A stretch of 64,000 nt of DNA from Casuarina equisetifolia (GCA_028551475.1 CM052356.1:8583884-8647883), one strand, 5' to 3'. Numbered from the stretch's first letter, positions 33,503 to 45,391 are shown. Notes: generated by a model not told the origin, from the sequence alone. Made by a program: numbers and translations.

Positions 33503-34190
33503 TGTTGGGTTGGTCCAGCCCATATTCGGGGACTTATTATTGGGTCCAATTAGGGTAATGTGGCCCTAAGGTTTAAAAGGAAAAATATAAGATTTTTTCT
33601 TTAAGAGAAGAGGTGAGTGGCCGTCAAAGAAAAGAGAGAGAGAGAAAAGAAAAGAGCAGAATTTCGCAGGAATTAGAGGCCCTGCGCAGCAGTTGATCAA
33701 ACGTCTGATCAAGGTCGATCCGTGGTCCGATTGAGCTGATTTTTTGTGAGCAGGTTCGGGATTGGGTGTTCTTCATTGTGAACGGTTGGATCGTTGTTTG
33801 GAGCTCTTGAAGTCAGCAGATTGTGGTCAAAAATCTGGGTGATATTTCTCCAACTTTTTCTTGGTTAAGTTATTGTTTACAACTTGTTTCTTCACTATTT
33901 ATTGGTGATTCTATTATTGTTGAATCAGTGAATCTTAGTCATGTTGCTATTGTTAAGGACTTGATTGGGTTGTAACCTAACGATTGATATAGTGGAGATT
34001 TGGGTGGACTCCGTGATCGGTCCTGTGGTTTTTTATCCTTCACATTGGAGGAGTTTTTCCACGTAGAAATTCTTTTGTGTTGATTATGATTTGTTTATTT
34101 TACTTGTGATTCAAATACATCGTTGGTGTTTTAGTATTTCCTCATAGGTTCAATCAAAGTGGGAAACTTTATACGTTGTTTTTCCCTTCA
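33503..34190 (+). repeat. 5' LTR of the nested copia (688 bp)
   Basis: Starts TGTTGGGTTGG and ends CCCTTCA; same length as the 3' copy. It is preceded by the CATAG target duplication. Confidence 0.96.
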
Positions 34191-34193
34191 GAG

Positions 34194-34206
34194 TGGTATC
34201 AAGAGC
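34194..34206 (+). other. Primer-binding site of the nested copia
   Basis: TGGTATCAAGAGC lies three bases after the 5' LTR, the initiator-tRNA-Met type used by most plant copia elements. Confidence 0.92.
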
Positions 34207-34245
34207 TTAGGTTGTGGTTGTTTTATCTCTGGATTTGATTGAACG

Positions 34246-37200
34246 ATGGAACTAAGCACTAACAGGATGATTAGTTTGAATGGAAGAAACTATCATGTTT
34301 GGAAGGGTAAGATGGAAGATTTGCTTTATGTGAAGCGTTGGCACTTACCGGTGTTTAGTGAAACTAGACCAGATAACATGAATGAGGCCGATTGGACTCT
34401 TGAGTATAAAATTGTATGCGGGTTCATTCGACAATTTATAGATGAGAATGTTTTGAATCACATTAGTAAAGAAACACATGCTCGAACTCTATGGAACAAA
34501 CTTGAATCTTTGTATGCTCGAAAGACTGGAAATAATAAGATGTATTTGATGAAGCAACTTATTAGCTTGAAATACAAAGATGGGCAATCCATATCTGATC
34601 ATTTGAATGAGTTTCAGGGAATGTTAGATCAACTTTCAGACATGAATATGAAGTTTGAAGATGAAGTACAAGGACTTTGGTTACTTGGTACTTTATCAGA
34701 ATCTTGGGAAACATTTTGTATGTCAGTGAGTAACTCTGCTCCCGATGGTATTGTCACTATGGATTTTGCCAAGACTAGTATTTTGAATGAAGAGATGAGA
34801 AGAAAAAGTCAGGGTTCTTTGTCTCATTCTGAAGCTTTGGTTGTTGAAAATAAGGGGAGAAGTCATAGTAGAGGTCCGAGAGGTTATAACAAAAGTTGAA
34901 GTAAGTCTAGATCATGGCATAAAAATGTGGAGTGCCATCATTGTGGCAAGATGGGTCATATCAAGAAAAATTACTTCCAACTAAAAAATGAAAAGAAAAA
35001 TGGTAAAGGTAGCAATGAGAAGAAGAAAGTTAATGAAAGTGAGGAAAAAAAGGACAACAATGATAATGATCGAGTTACAGCAGCTACTAATGAACTTGTT
35101 ATTGTGTGCTATGATGATAATGTGAATTTTGCAAGCAATGAGACAAGTTGGGTAATTAATAGTGGTGCTTCTCTTCATATTACTTCCAAGAGGGAGTTCT
35201 TTACTTCTTATACTCCTGAAAACTTTGACACATTGAAGATGGGTAATGATTGCTTGGCTAAAGTTGCAGGTATGGGAGATGTATGCTTGGAGACTCGTAA
35301 TGGATCCAAGTTGGTTCTCAAGAATGTTAGACATGTACCAGAAATTCGCTTTAATTTGATTTCTACCGGACAACTTGATGATGAAGGTTTTTGCAATATC
35401 TTCAATAATGGACAGTGGAAACTTACTAAGGGTTCATTAGTTATTGCTAGAGGCAAAAAAGAGTCTTCTTTGTATTTATTTCAGGCCAAGATTTTCAAGA
35501 ACATTTGTAATGTAGCGGAAGATAGGAATGCAAGTGCTTTATGGCACAAAAGGTTAAGTCACATGAGTGAGAAGGGCATGAATGTGTTGGCAAAGAAGAA
35601 CTTGTTATCTGGGATTAAGAGTATAAAACTTGAGAAGTGTGCACATTGTTTAGCTGGAAAACAGAAATGAGTTTCATTCTATAGTCACCCTCCTTCAAGA
35701 AAATCAGATTTATTGGAGTTAGTACACTTAGATGTTTGTGGCCTAATTAACCCGAGGACGCTTGGTGGAGCATCCTACTTTGTGACCTTTATTGATGACT
35801 ACTCGAGAAAGGTTTGGGTTTATGTTTTGATGTCAAAAGATCAAGTGCTAGATGTGTTTAAGCAATTTCAAGTTTCAGTAGAGCGGCAAACTGGAAAGAA
35901 GTTGAAATGCATTCGATCAGACAATGGTGGTGAGTACATTGGACCATTTGATGAGTATTGTAGGCAACATGGTATTCGACATCAGAAGACACCTCTAAAA
36001 ACACCTCAGTTGAATGGTATAACGGAAAGAATGAATAGGACATTGGTTGAGAGAGTTAGATGCATGATTTCAAATGCTAACCTGCCAAAGACATTTTGGG
36101 GTGAGGCATTACTTATAGCAGCTTATGTTATCAATCTATCTCCAACTGTTGCTTTAGATGGTGATGTGCCAGATAGAGTTTGGTTTAGCCAGGATGTTTC
36201 CTATAACCATCTAAGAGTATTTGGTTGCAAAGCATTTGTTCATATTCCAAAGGATGAGAGGTCTAAGTTAGATGTCAAGACACGAGAATGTATATTTCTT
36301 GGTTATGGTTCTGATGAATTTGGCTACAGGTGTTATGATCCAGCTATGAAGAAAATTGTGAGGAGTCTTGATGTTGTATTTTTTTAGAATCAAAATATGA
36401 CAGATATTGGCCAGAGCAAGAAAAATATGTCATAAGGCTCTAAGATTGGTATTGATATTGATCTAATTCCTTCAAATGATTTACAGCGACAGTTACCAGA
36501 ACAAGATGAGAGTGATATTCAGCATGATGTTCAGGATCAGGTTCAGAATGACCAACAGGTTGCAGATAATAGTGACACTCAGACAGATAATGTTGTTGAT
36601 GTTCAGTAGAATTCATCTTTAGTTCCACCATTGAGGAGGTCTACTAGAGGTCGCCATCCATCCTCTAGATACTCCACTTAGGAGTATGTATTGTTGACTG
36701 ATGCAGGTGAACCTGAGAGCTTTAAAGAAGCAGCAGAGGATGTGGATAAGAAAAAATAGGTTGATGCAATGCAAGATGAGTTGAAATCTTTACATGATAA
36801 TCAAACATTTGAGTTGGTGACATTGCCTAAGGGTAAGAAAGCTTTGAAGAATCGTTGGATTTATAGATTGAAGCATGATGAAAATTCTTCACAACCCCGA
36901 TACAAAGTCAGACTAGTTGTTAAAGGTTTCAGTCAGAAAAAGGGAATTGATTATGATGAGATTTTCTCACCTATTGTGAAAATGTCCTCAATTCGAGTGG
37001 TTTTGGGATTGGCTGCCAGCCTTGATCTTGAAATTGAGCAAATGGATTTAAAGACTGCTTTTCTTCATGGTGACCTAAATGAAGAAATTTATATGGAGCA
37101 ACCAAAGGGTTTTAAAGAAAAAGGTAAAGAAAACTATGTTTGCAAACTAAAGAAAAGTTTATATGGCTTAAAACAGGCACCGAGACAATAGTATCGAAAA

Positions 37201-38268
37201 TTTGAGTCTTTTATGGGGGAGCAAGCCTATAAGAAGACAAATTCCTATCATTGTGTGTTTGTGCAGAAGTTCTCAGATGATGATTTTATCATTCTACTAC
37301 TTTATGTAGATGACATGCTTATAGTTGGTAAGAATGCTGCAAGAATTGAAAAGTTGAAGCAGGAGTTAAGTAAGTCATTCTTAATGAAAGACTTAGGCTC
37401 AGTGAAGCAAATTCTTGGTATGAGAGTTAGTCGTGACAGAAAAGCCAAGAAGTTGTGGTTGTCTCAAGAAGAGTATATCAAGAAAGTGCTTCAGAGGTTT
37501 TGTATGGATAAAACTAAAGTAGTGAGCACGCCTCTTGCTACACACTTTAAGCTTAGTAAGAAACAATGTCCTGTAGATGAGGAAGACAGAAAAGATATGG
37601 AAAGAGTTCCTTATGCTTCAACTGTTAGTTGTTTAATGTATGCAATGATTTGTACAAGGCCAGATATAGCTCATGCAGTTGGAGTAGTTAGCAGATTTAC
37701 TTCTAATCCTGAAAGAGAACATTGGAATGCAGTGAAGTGGATTCTAAGGTATCTTCAAGGCACTTCTAGTTTGAAACTTTCATTTGGGAGTGATAAGCCT
37801 ATTCTTGTGGGATATACAGATTCTGATATGGCAGGAGATATTGATAATAGAAGATTTACTTCAGGCTACTTGATTAAGTTTTCAGGGGGAGCTGTGGCAT
37901 GGCAATCAAGATTACAAAAATATATTGCTCTATCCACAACGGAAGCAAAATTTATTATAGCAACAGAAGCATGTAAAGAGTTGCTTTGGATGAAGGAATT
38001 CATAAAAGAACTTGGTTTTGTGCAAGAAAGATATGTGTTATTTTGTGATAGTCAAAGTGCTATACGTCTTGCTAAGAACTTTACGTTTCATCAAAGATCA
38101 AAGCATATCGATGTAAGGTATCATTGAATACGAGATATCATGGAAACTAAAGAGGTTGCACTTGAAAAGATACATACTGAGGATAATGGTTCTGATATGA
38201 TGACAAAGGCTCTATGGCAAGAAAAGTTTGAGTTTTGTCAGCATGAGGCCGGTTTGGATTGTGCTTGA
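34246..38268 (+). pseudogene. Copia gag-pol of the nested element, one frame with nine in-frame stops
   Basis: One frame runs from ATG 34246 to the natural stop at 38266-38268. Gag opens it. Its zinc knuckle (CHHCGKMGHIKKNY, ~34930) has Tyr where the last Cys belongs. Protease reads WVINSGAS (~35150), so the catalytic Asp of the DSG motif is Asn. Integrase follows (HKRLSHMS, CAHC, then LNGITERMNRT at ~36010). Reverse transcriptase has YVDDMLIVG (~37300), and RNase H has TDSDMAGDID, then STTEAKF. Premature stops start at 34897, 35668, 36385, 36433, 36607, 36679, 36757, 37189 and 38125. I see no frameshift. The copy is dead, but its domains are easy to read. Gag and integrase wording resembles the Tnt1/Tork lineage. 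Confidence 0.93.
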
Positions 38269-38315
38269 GAAATGGACATATGGAATCTCCCTCATTTGGG
38301 CTAGAGGGGGAGAAT

Positions 38316-39003
38316 TGTTGGGTTGGTCCAGCCTATATTCGGGGACTTATTATTGAGTCCAATTAGGGTAATGTGGCCCTAAGGTTTAAAAGGAAAAATA
38401 TAAGATTTTTTCTTTAAGAGAAGAGGTGAGTGGCCGTCAAAGAAAAGAGAGAGAGAGAAAAGAAAATAGTAGAATTTCGCAGGAATTAGAGGCCCTGCGC
38501 AGCAGTTGATCAAATGTCTAATAAATGTCGATCCGTGGTCCGATTGAGCTGATTTTTTGTCAGCAGGTTCGGGATTGGGTGTTCTTCATTATGAACGGTT
38601 GGATCGTCGTTTGGAGCTCTTGAAGTTAACAGATTGTGGTCGAAAATCTAGGTGATATTTCTCTAACTTTTTCTTGGTTAAGTTGTTGTTTACAACTTGT
38701 TTCTTCACTATTTATTGGTGATTCTATTATTGTTGAATCAGTGAATCTTAGTCCTGTTGCTATTGTTAAGGACTTGATTGGGTTGTAACCTAACGATTGA
38801 TATAGTGGAGATTTGGGTGGACTCCGTGATTGGTCCCGTGGTTTTTTATCCTTCATATTGGAGGAGTTTTTCCACGTAGAAATTCTTTTGTGTTGATTGT
38901 GATTTGTTTATTTTACTTGTGATTCAAATACATCGTTGGTGTTTTAGTATTTCCTCATAGGTTCAATCAAAGTGGGAAACTTTATACGTCGCTTTTCCCT
39001 TCA
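38316..39003 (+). repeat. 3' LTR of the nested copia (688 bp)
   Basis: Matches 33503-34190 with about two dozen substitutions and no length change. It is preceded by a polypurine tract and followed by CATAG. Confidence 0.96.
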
Positions 39004-39008
39004 CATAG

Positions 39009-39393
39009 TGCTAGCCATATGATCAAATTCCATTTCTAATTCTTCAATGAAATATTGCTCAAATTGAATGTAACTATCTTGACTCACAATTTGTGGAATA
39101 GAAGAAGTTGGTTCCATCTTAATAACTATGTCCATAATGTAACATAAATTGTTTATTTGACTGAATGGGTTCTATAATAGATTGCTTTCAAGCAATATAT
39201 GATTAAGTGTGACGAGACCAGGTTCCTAACATTGCTGCCCATCTTGTCCATTAGCATTTTATCATGAGATTGACCAACCTCAAAGGTAGCTAGCAAGCCA
39301 ACAATTCCTTATTTATATATAAGTGAAAGAGGATATAAAGTAACAATTATAGTGCTAGCCCTAATGATCAAATTCTACTTCTAATTCTTCAAT
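39009..39393 (-). repeat. Left LTR-like block, second part (end of interrupted tandem unit and one more unit)
   Basis: After the CATAG duplication the interrupted unit resumes ('tgctagccatatgatcaaattcc'). A further unit runs from about 39055 and ends near 'tgtctaaattc' (39410 at most). Sequence to the right is unique in the window. Confidence 0.65.
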
Positions 39394-39580
39394 GAAATAT
39401 TGTCTAAATTCATTGCCAAAGTGCTCCTTAGGTAGACAACGATATTGAAAAGGGTGAGATGCTTCATAATAACATATAGTGCCAAATAAAATACTTTGAG
39501 TGAAGTTGTCAAGTGAAGGATTAAATGGTGAAAAAGAAGACTCTTTTTTAAAAGATTCAACTTCATTAGATGTTAAAATG
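39381..39580 (-). other. Unassigned minus-strand open frame ending inside a tandem unit
   Basis: One minus-strand frame reads without a stop for about 60 codons, from ~39560 down to the stop near 39365. It includes SILFGTICYYEASHPFQY and then EHFGNEFRQYFIEELEVEF. The last part matches the reading found in the neighbouring ~345-bp tandem units (QFRQYFIEVLEVEFDHMSS). It lies 3' of the element's RNase H remnant. I recognise no family. It may be a relic of an extra 3' gene of the retroelement, or of a host gene from which the tandem unit arose. Confidence 0.35.
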
Positions 39581-39582
39581 GA

Positions 39583-39990
39583 TTAAGAGTAATAAAAGAT
39601 CATAACTAATGCATTTTTGTTATCAAGTCCTCGTAAACTCAACATGTGAAGGTCAAGTTTATTACAAAGAATGGCAAAGGCACATGTGCAAAGCAGTTTA
39701 GTGAAAATGCCCACTAATTGCTCTAAGGTTGATACATGAGTAATGATGAGAGTTCCTTGTACCACTTTTTCATGAACGAAAGGATAATAAACCTTGTGAT
39801 GTTTTGATTTACTATGAAATACAGGTTTCATAGAAAGCTACAACGCTCGAAGATTATCACTATGCAAGATAGTAGGAGTGTAAAGACTAACTCCCAAATG
39901 ACGTAACAGATGATGAATCTAGGTGATCTCAATAATGCTAGTGGCTAAGGCCCTATATTTAGCCTTAATATAAGATTATAAAATTGTTGA
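39583..39990 (-). pseudogene. RNase H end of the old copia element
   Basis: The minus strand reads a degraded KYRALAT... RNase H block with stops, then PVFHSKSKHHKVYYPFVHEK and a LVGIFTKLL motif. These match the typical copia C-terminal 'HIE(I/V)D.HF(I/V)REKV ... DI.TKAL' region. It is broken by several stops upstream of 39831. Confidence 0.7.
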
Positions 39991-40200
39991 TTCTCATTTG
40001 GACATTTAAGAAATCAAATTTACTCCTAGGTAAATATAATAATCAAAAGTGGAATGCCGAGAGTCATTACAACCTGATTAATTAGCATCAATATAACCAT
40101 ATAAATGCATGAAACTATGTCTAAAGATCCAAAGCCCAAAATTTATGGTTCCAAAACATAGAAAGTTGGAGGAGATTGATAATAGATTATGCTTAATCTA

Positions 40201-40496
40201 GATTCATCTCCAAAATTTATGGCAATGGGTAGTCAAATCCATTACAACAACAGTATTTTTGTTAAAGGTTACTTCACAGGGATAATCACCGGTCCGCTCA
40301 ACCTGATTCATCTCCAAAATTTATGGCAATGGGTAGTCAAATCCATTACAACAACAGAATTTTTGTTAAAGGTTACTTCACAGGGATAATCACCGGTCCG
40401 CTCAACCTGATTCATCTCCAAAATTTATGGCAATGGGTAGTCAAATCCATTACAACAACAGAATTTTTGTTAAAGGTTACTTCACAGAGATAATCA
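40201..40496. repeat. 104-bp tandem repeat, about 2.8 copies, inside the old copia element
   Basis: The unit starting 'gattcatctccaaaatttat' begins at 40201, 40305 and 40409 (period exactly 104). The copies are nearly identical. On the minus strand the unit contains the coding block CEVTFNKNSVVVMDLTTHCH from the region between protease and integrase. The repeat therefore arose from pol sequence itself and lies where integrase and reverse transcriptase are missing. Confidence 0.9.
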
Positions 40497-41313
40497 TTGA
40501 TAAACTTGGAGATTGATAATAGATTCTGCTTAATCTTTGGTGTTACTAAAACTGACTTAAGTTGTAAAGGATTGTCATTCAGTTGAGCTATACCAACATG
40601 AGTGATAAGTAATTTTTTCCCATTTCCAACTAGAATTTTTCTTGATTCTTTATAATAGGTAGGAAAGGTGAATTTACTTGCTGATCTACTATATGTGTAG
40701 ATGCTCCTAAGTGTACCACCCAATCAATGTTGTTACTTGTATCTTCATCGAGCTGAAGTGTTGCTAATGCCTTTAGTATGTTGCTTGCTTGGTAGCTATG
40801 GTCAAATCTCCTCCAACATTTAGTTGCAGAGTGACCAGGCCCTTCATAAATTTGACAGGTTAAAGTAATAGCAATTGGAAAGATAAGGTTGTTACATGCT
40901 TGCTTTCTCGCTGAGTTTTGATTTGCCACTTGAGTATTAACTGATGGCTTGTTTCCTATTGTTATAGATCCAAAACTTCTTCCTTGAAAGGAAAAGGGTT
41001 GAGTTAGACCTTTTCCTTTATAGAAGCCATGACCCCCACATCTTTCGCGTTAGGTTGAAAATGCGATGTTATCGTTTGGAACATGTTGAGCAACTAGTCA
41101 ACAACGAACATGTCTAGCTTCATAAGCCTGTAACTGAAAGACCATAACATAAAAGGAAGGGATAAGTGGTTGAAACATGGCATCCTTTAAGGATTCATAA
41201 TCTTGACCTAGACTTTCCAAGAAATAGAAAGTTTTGGCTAAGTTTGTCATAAGTCTACCTATAAAACTAAGTTGGTTAAGAAAACCTTTGAATTCAAATA
41301 GGAAAGTAAACAA
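40412..41313 (-). pseudogene. Gag and protease-side remnant of the old copia element
   Basis: The minus strand reads gag (FKGFLNQLSFIGRLMTNLA, LESLGQDYESLKDAM, LQAYEARHVR) at 41313-41098. A damaged zinc knuckle (QIYEGPGHSATKC, second Cys replaced by Tyr) follows at ~40850. Then comes a protease remnant (WVVHLGASTHIVD, catalytic Asp replaced by His) at ~40715, and the following pre-integrase stretch. It is split into three frames. Confidence 0.75.
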
Positions 41314-41773
41314 AGTTTTAACTTTTCTTCTTAAGTTATTGAGCTAAGATAAAAGCTTAAATTCTCAAGTTTTTATCTTTTGAGCAAAATGATTTGCTAA
41401 TTCTTCTCATACTTAGACTACAGTTGTCAATTCAAAGATATGTCCTAGTGCTTCTCTTGAAAAAGTACTAATGATCTAAGATTTCACTAATGCATTGCTC
41501 TACATTCAAGATTCATATGTTGGGTTCAGCTCTTGGCTGTCACCTAAATGTTCAATTGAACAAGGAATAGATCCATTAATAAAATCACTACCTAATAAGT
41601 TTCTAAGTTAAAGAAAAAGATTTCATCTGTGTCATCCAAAGAACATAGTTTTCTTTTGTGAGTTTAATAATGACAAAGTTGCTCGCATTAATAGAGTTGG
41701 GAAATGGAAAGACACTGAAATTTTTGGAATTTTTCTAAACCATAAGTAGTATGTTAAGAGGTTTGGATCAAAA

Positions 41774-41788
41774 GGCTCTTTGATACCA
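41774..41788 (-). other. Primer-binding site of the old copia element
   Basis: The minus strand reads TGGTATCAAAGAGCC three bases from the start of the right LTR-like block (41792). It differs slightly from the site of the nested copia. Confidence 0.75.
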
Positions 41789-41791
41789 AGA

Positions 41792-43640
41792 TGAAAATAA
41801 AGGTTTGGTGAAAAATGAGTAAAGAAGCTAAAAATACATGAAAGTTTAGCTTAAAAAGCTTGAGAAAGAAAAGCTTGTTTTACTAAAAAACTAAGATACA
41901 ACTTGATAAGTACACAAAGTAAGAGATGTTTTTCACATTGAAGACCTCTTACACATCCCTTATTTATACACAAAAAATATACAACTAGCTTACAACAAAT
42001 TGACAACTTGGCATCCCACTTGCAAAAGGAATGACTTCTATGACTTGACGCTTAACAACATTTAGATAAGTTTAAAAAACATAGAAAGTAAACTTAGACA
42101 AAACTTGTAGATAATGGTGGGACCAATCATTTAATAATTTCATTTGTTATGATGAGTAGAGCACATTGATTCACTTTCAAAGGTTGTACTAGCTTCATTC
42201 CTTCTTGCATTCAATGGTTTAAATCAGCTTGCCAAGTAGGCAACTTGTTCTTCTTCATTAAGAAAACCAGTGACAAAATCAACATCTTACATCTCTATAT
42301 CAAGTAAACCTATTGGTAATTCATTCAAGTTTAAGAAATGGGGTGAGACATCTCTGTAAAGGAAATTAGCTTGTTGTTTAAGGTCTGGTAAAGGATAGTT
42401 TGGTACTAATGGTTCTGTAACAATGTCCATAGCCTTAATATTAAACAAATCAGCATAATAGTTTAAGTTAGAATGTAATCCATCTTAACTCATAGTTTGT
42501 GGAGTACGGGAAGTTGGTTCCATCTTAATAATTATGCCCATAATGTAATATAAATTTTTTATTTGACTAAGTGATTTTTGCAATAGATTGCTTTCAAGCA
42601 ATTCCTAATTAAGTATGATGAAACCAAGTTCCTAACATTATTGCTTATCTTACTCACTAGCATTTTATCATGAGGACTAACCAACCTCAAATGTAGCTAG
42701 CAAGCCAACAATTCCTTGTTTAAGCATAGGTGAGAGAGGATCTAAAGCAACAACCATAATGCTAACCATATGATCAAATTCCATTTTTAATTCTTCAATG
42801 AAATATTGCCTAAATTGAATGTAACCTATCTTGAATCACGGTTTGTGGAGTTGGGGAAGCTAGCTTCATTTTAATAATTATGCCTATAGTGTAACATAAA
42901 TTATATATCTGACCAAGTGGGTTTTTCAATAGATTGCTTTCAAGCAATCCCTGATTAAGTGTGATGAGACTAAGTTCCTAATATTACTATTCATCTTGCT
43001 CGTTAGCATCTTATCATAAGGACCAACCAACCTCAAAGGTAGCAAACTAGCAATTCCTTGTTCAAGCATAGGTGAGAAAGGATCTAGAGCAATGACCATA
43101 GTGCTAGACATATGATCAAATTCTACTTCTAATACTTCAATGAAATATTGCCTAAATTGAATGTAACCCACTTGACTCAGGATTTATGGAGTAAGACAAG
43201 TTGTTTGTCTTAATAACTATACTCATAATATAACATAAATGGTTTATTTAACTGAGTGGGTTATGCAATAGATTGCTTTCAAGCAATCTCTAATTAAGTG
43301 TGATGAGATTAGGTTCCTAACATTGCTGCCCATCTTGCCCGCTAACATTTTGTTGTAAGGACTGACCAACCTCAAAGATAGCTAGCAAGCCAATAGTTTC
43401 TTGTTCAAGCATCAGTGAGAAAGGATCTAAAAAAATGACCATAGTGCTAGCTATATGACCAAATTTCATTTTTAATTCTTTAATGAAATATTGCCCAAAT
43501 TGAATATAACCCATCTTGACTCACAATTTTTGGAGTAGCAGAATTTGGTTTTGTCTTAATAACTATGCTTGTATTGTAACACAAATTGTTTGTTTGACTG
43601 AGTGGATTTTGCAATAGATTACTTTCGAGCTAAACTCACA
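41792..43640 (-). repeat. Right LTR-like block (5' LTR of the old copia) with ~345-bp tandem units
   Basis: 41792-42475 matches 32188-32870. After it come tandem units starting at about 42475, 42821, 43160 and 43506 (the last incomplete), with spacings of 339-347 bp. The units diverge by many substitutions and small indels. The right boundary is approximate: similarity fades near 'cgagctaaactcac'. Confidence 0.7.
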
Positions 43641-45391
43641 CAACTAAGTGTTAAACTTAAGACTTTTTAGCCTCAAGTAACACCCACTCCCAATTAAATT
43701 AAATACTTATCCACCAAATCTTATATCTTATATGTTCCCCTGTGCCAAATTTTGGTTTTTGCTCTTGTTTTTGAAATGTCCATATTACCCTTAGCAAATA
43801 TACGTAAGAGATTACATCTATATTTGCATTGAGCTTTACAAGTTTCAACTGACAAATCTCAAGTAGCACCTAGTGAGTCCAAGCAAAGTGTACAACTAGC
43901 TGAAAGCCAATGGATGGAGAGATGCAACCCCCCAATAGAGGGCCAGAGGCTCTTTAATGGTCTTATCGAAGGTCGTTGCTGCCGATCCTCTACCCATTCC
44001 TCTAACTTATCTAAGTAGTCCTATTACGCCCATTTTGTTGGGTAATGAGAATAGCCCATTCGTGGGTTTGCATTGCCAAGCCTTCATGGCTCATATGATG
44101 TAAGGGTTTATGGCCCATAATGATTTATGGCTTATAGCCCAAAGGTTGCTGATAGGTCACGGCCCAAAATGATGTAAGGGCTTTGTCCCGTACTGTTGTC
44201 AATGAAATCTTTAGTGTACCGTACCTATTATTTTTAGGAAAAAGAAAAACACTATACTAACGTGATGAGCCTAAGCCCAATACAAAATAAAGTAGCTACA
44301 ATAATAAAATATAGCCTAAGAAAAACACCAATATTCAACACCTCTCCACCGCCGGTCTTTCCGCATCAGATTCTTACTGCCACTGCTTAATGCCGTTTCC
44401 CAGAGTGCAAATAGTTATAGATATGTACAGACAATATATAAAAAGTAAAACAACAAGTGGGGGTGTTCAGGAGTACGAAGAGACAGAGAACCCATGAAAA
44501 CCAGGTGGCGACCCCCTTGGTCCTTTGTGATTAAACGCACGGTGGGCAGATTAGCTCAACAATTGGAAAGGAAAAAGAGAAAAAAATAAAAAGGAAGCTT
44601 CCCATGGTATGGTCCATTATGCTTCCAAACTGTAGCAGACATATTGGCCATGGCAGTAAAAGATTGGCCCTCACTTTATTTTTGGATAAATCAGGAGAAT
44701 CTATTTCCAGAATATTAAAAACATGGCCTTAACAAGTTGCAAAATAGGAAATTATTTCACCATTTTTGCGGCCCCATTCGACCAATCCTATTAAATTCAC
44801 TAAATTAATGAGCTTCTATTTTTCGTTGGAGAGGACAGACTTTTGTTGTTACACCATAACGAGCCCCCCCCCCATGGTAGGTTTGAGATTTATAAAACAA
44901 CACAGAAAAAGAGACCTTCCATTCATATCATTAGAACCGTCGGCACAGCCTAACTTGAGTTGAAGCAGCAAGTACCAAGTCATCTCAGCGCGTGCGCCAT
45001 CATTATTGTATGGAAAAATCCATGGCGATGAAACTGACTGTGTTTCCCACGCTCCAATATCCCACTTCAGCACATCATCTCTCCGATTAAAGGGAATGGC
45101 CGTCTCTGTCTCCTCTGTGGTCCCTAATGCAAGCCCGACGCATGGTTTTGCAAATCACATGGCTGCAAAAGAATCGGAATAAAAAGAGAGCGAAAGTATG
45201 AGTGTCAACTTCACTGCCAGGGATAGCTATAGCTTTACTTGCTTTCCTGTTGTCAGTCTGTTCAGTCCCCACTTTGACTGTTGTATTCTCGGCTACAATT
45301 CAATTCATCCGTCATCCCTCTTAACCGACGGGAAATGCACGCTCGTGGCTCTTAATCCTTTTCTGAATCTATTTCTCTCTGATCTTGATCA
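43641..45391. other. Intergenic region and promoter side of the RopGEF gene
   Basis: I see no supported gene. A homopolymer C run lies at ~44863-44873. The last few hundred bases should hold the RopGEF promoter and 5' leader. Confidence 0.45.

Larger units (their letters stand above)
33503..39003 (+). mobile_element. Complete nested Ty1/copia element (Tnt1-like), 5501 bp
   Basis: Two LTRs of exactly 688 bp (33503-34190 and 38316-39003) start TGTTGGG and end CCCTTCA. They are flanked by the target duplication CATAG (33498-33502 and 39004-39008). A primer-binding site (34194-34206) follows the 5' LTR, and a polypurine tract (AGAGGGGGAGAA, 38303-38314) precedes the 3' LTR. The LTRs differ at about two dozen positions, mostly transitions (~96.5% identity), so this copy is older than the one in ECH2. 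It lies inside a ~345-bp tandem unit of the surrounding element. Confidence 0.97.
32188..43640 (-). mobile_element. Old minus-strand copia element with tandem-repeat-bearing LTR-like flanks, split by a nested copia
   Basis: The blocks 32188-33502 plus 39009-39393 (left) and 41792-43640 (right) are direct repeats. Each starts 'tgaaaataaaggttt', passes a minus-strand TATA-like box (TGTATAAATAGG at ~32355 left, a similar run right) and runs on into ~345-bp tandem units. A primer-binding site (TGGTATCAAAGAGC, minus strand, 41788 downward) lies just left of the right block, as expected for a 5' LTR. Between them, on the minus strand, are gag (41313-41098), protease-side sequence (40929-40412) and the RNase H end (about 39990-39583). 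Integrase and reverse transcriptase are missing. The outer limits are approximate and no target duplication was found. Confidence 0.68.

Noticed and set aside
32870..43640. Regular repeats that might be taken for a CRISPR array
   Set aside because: The window is plant nuclear DNA; units are ~345 bp, diverged and contiguous, with no unique spacers.
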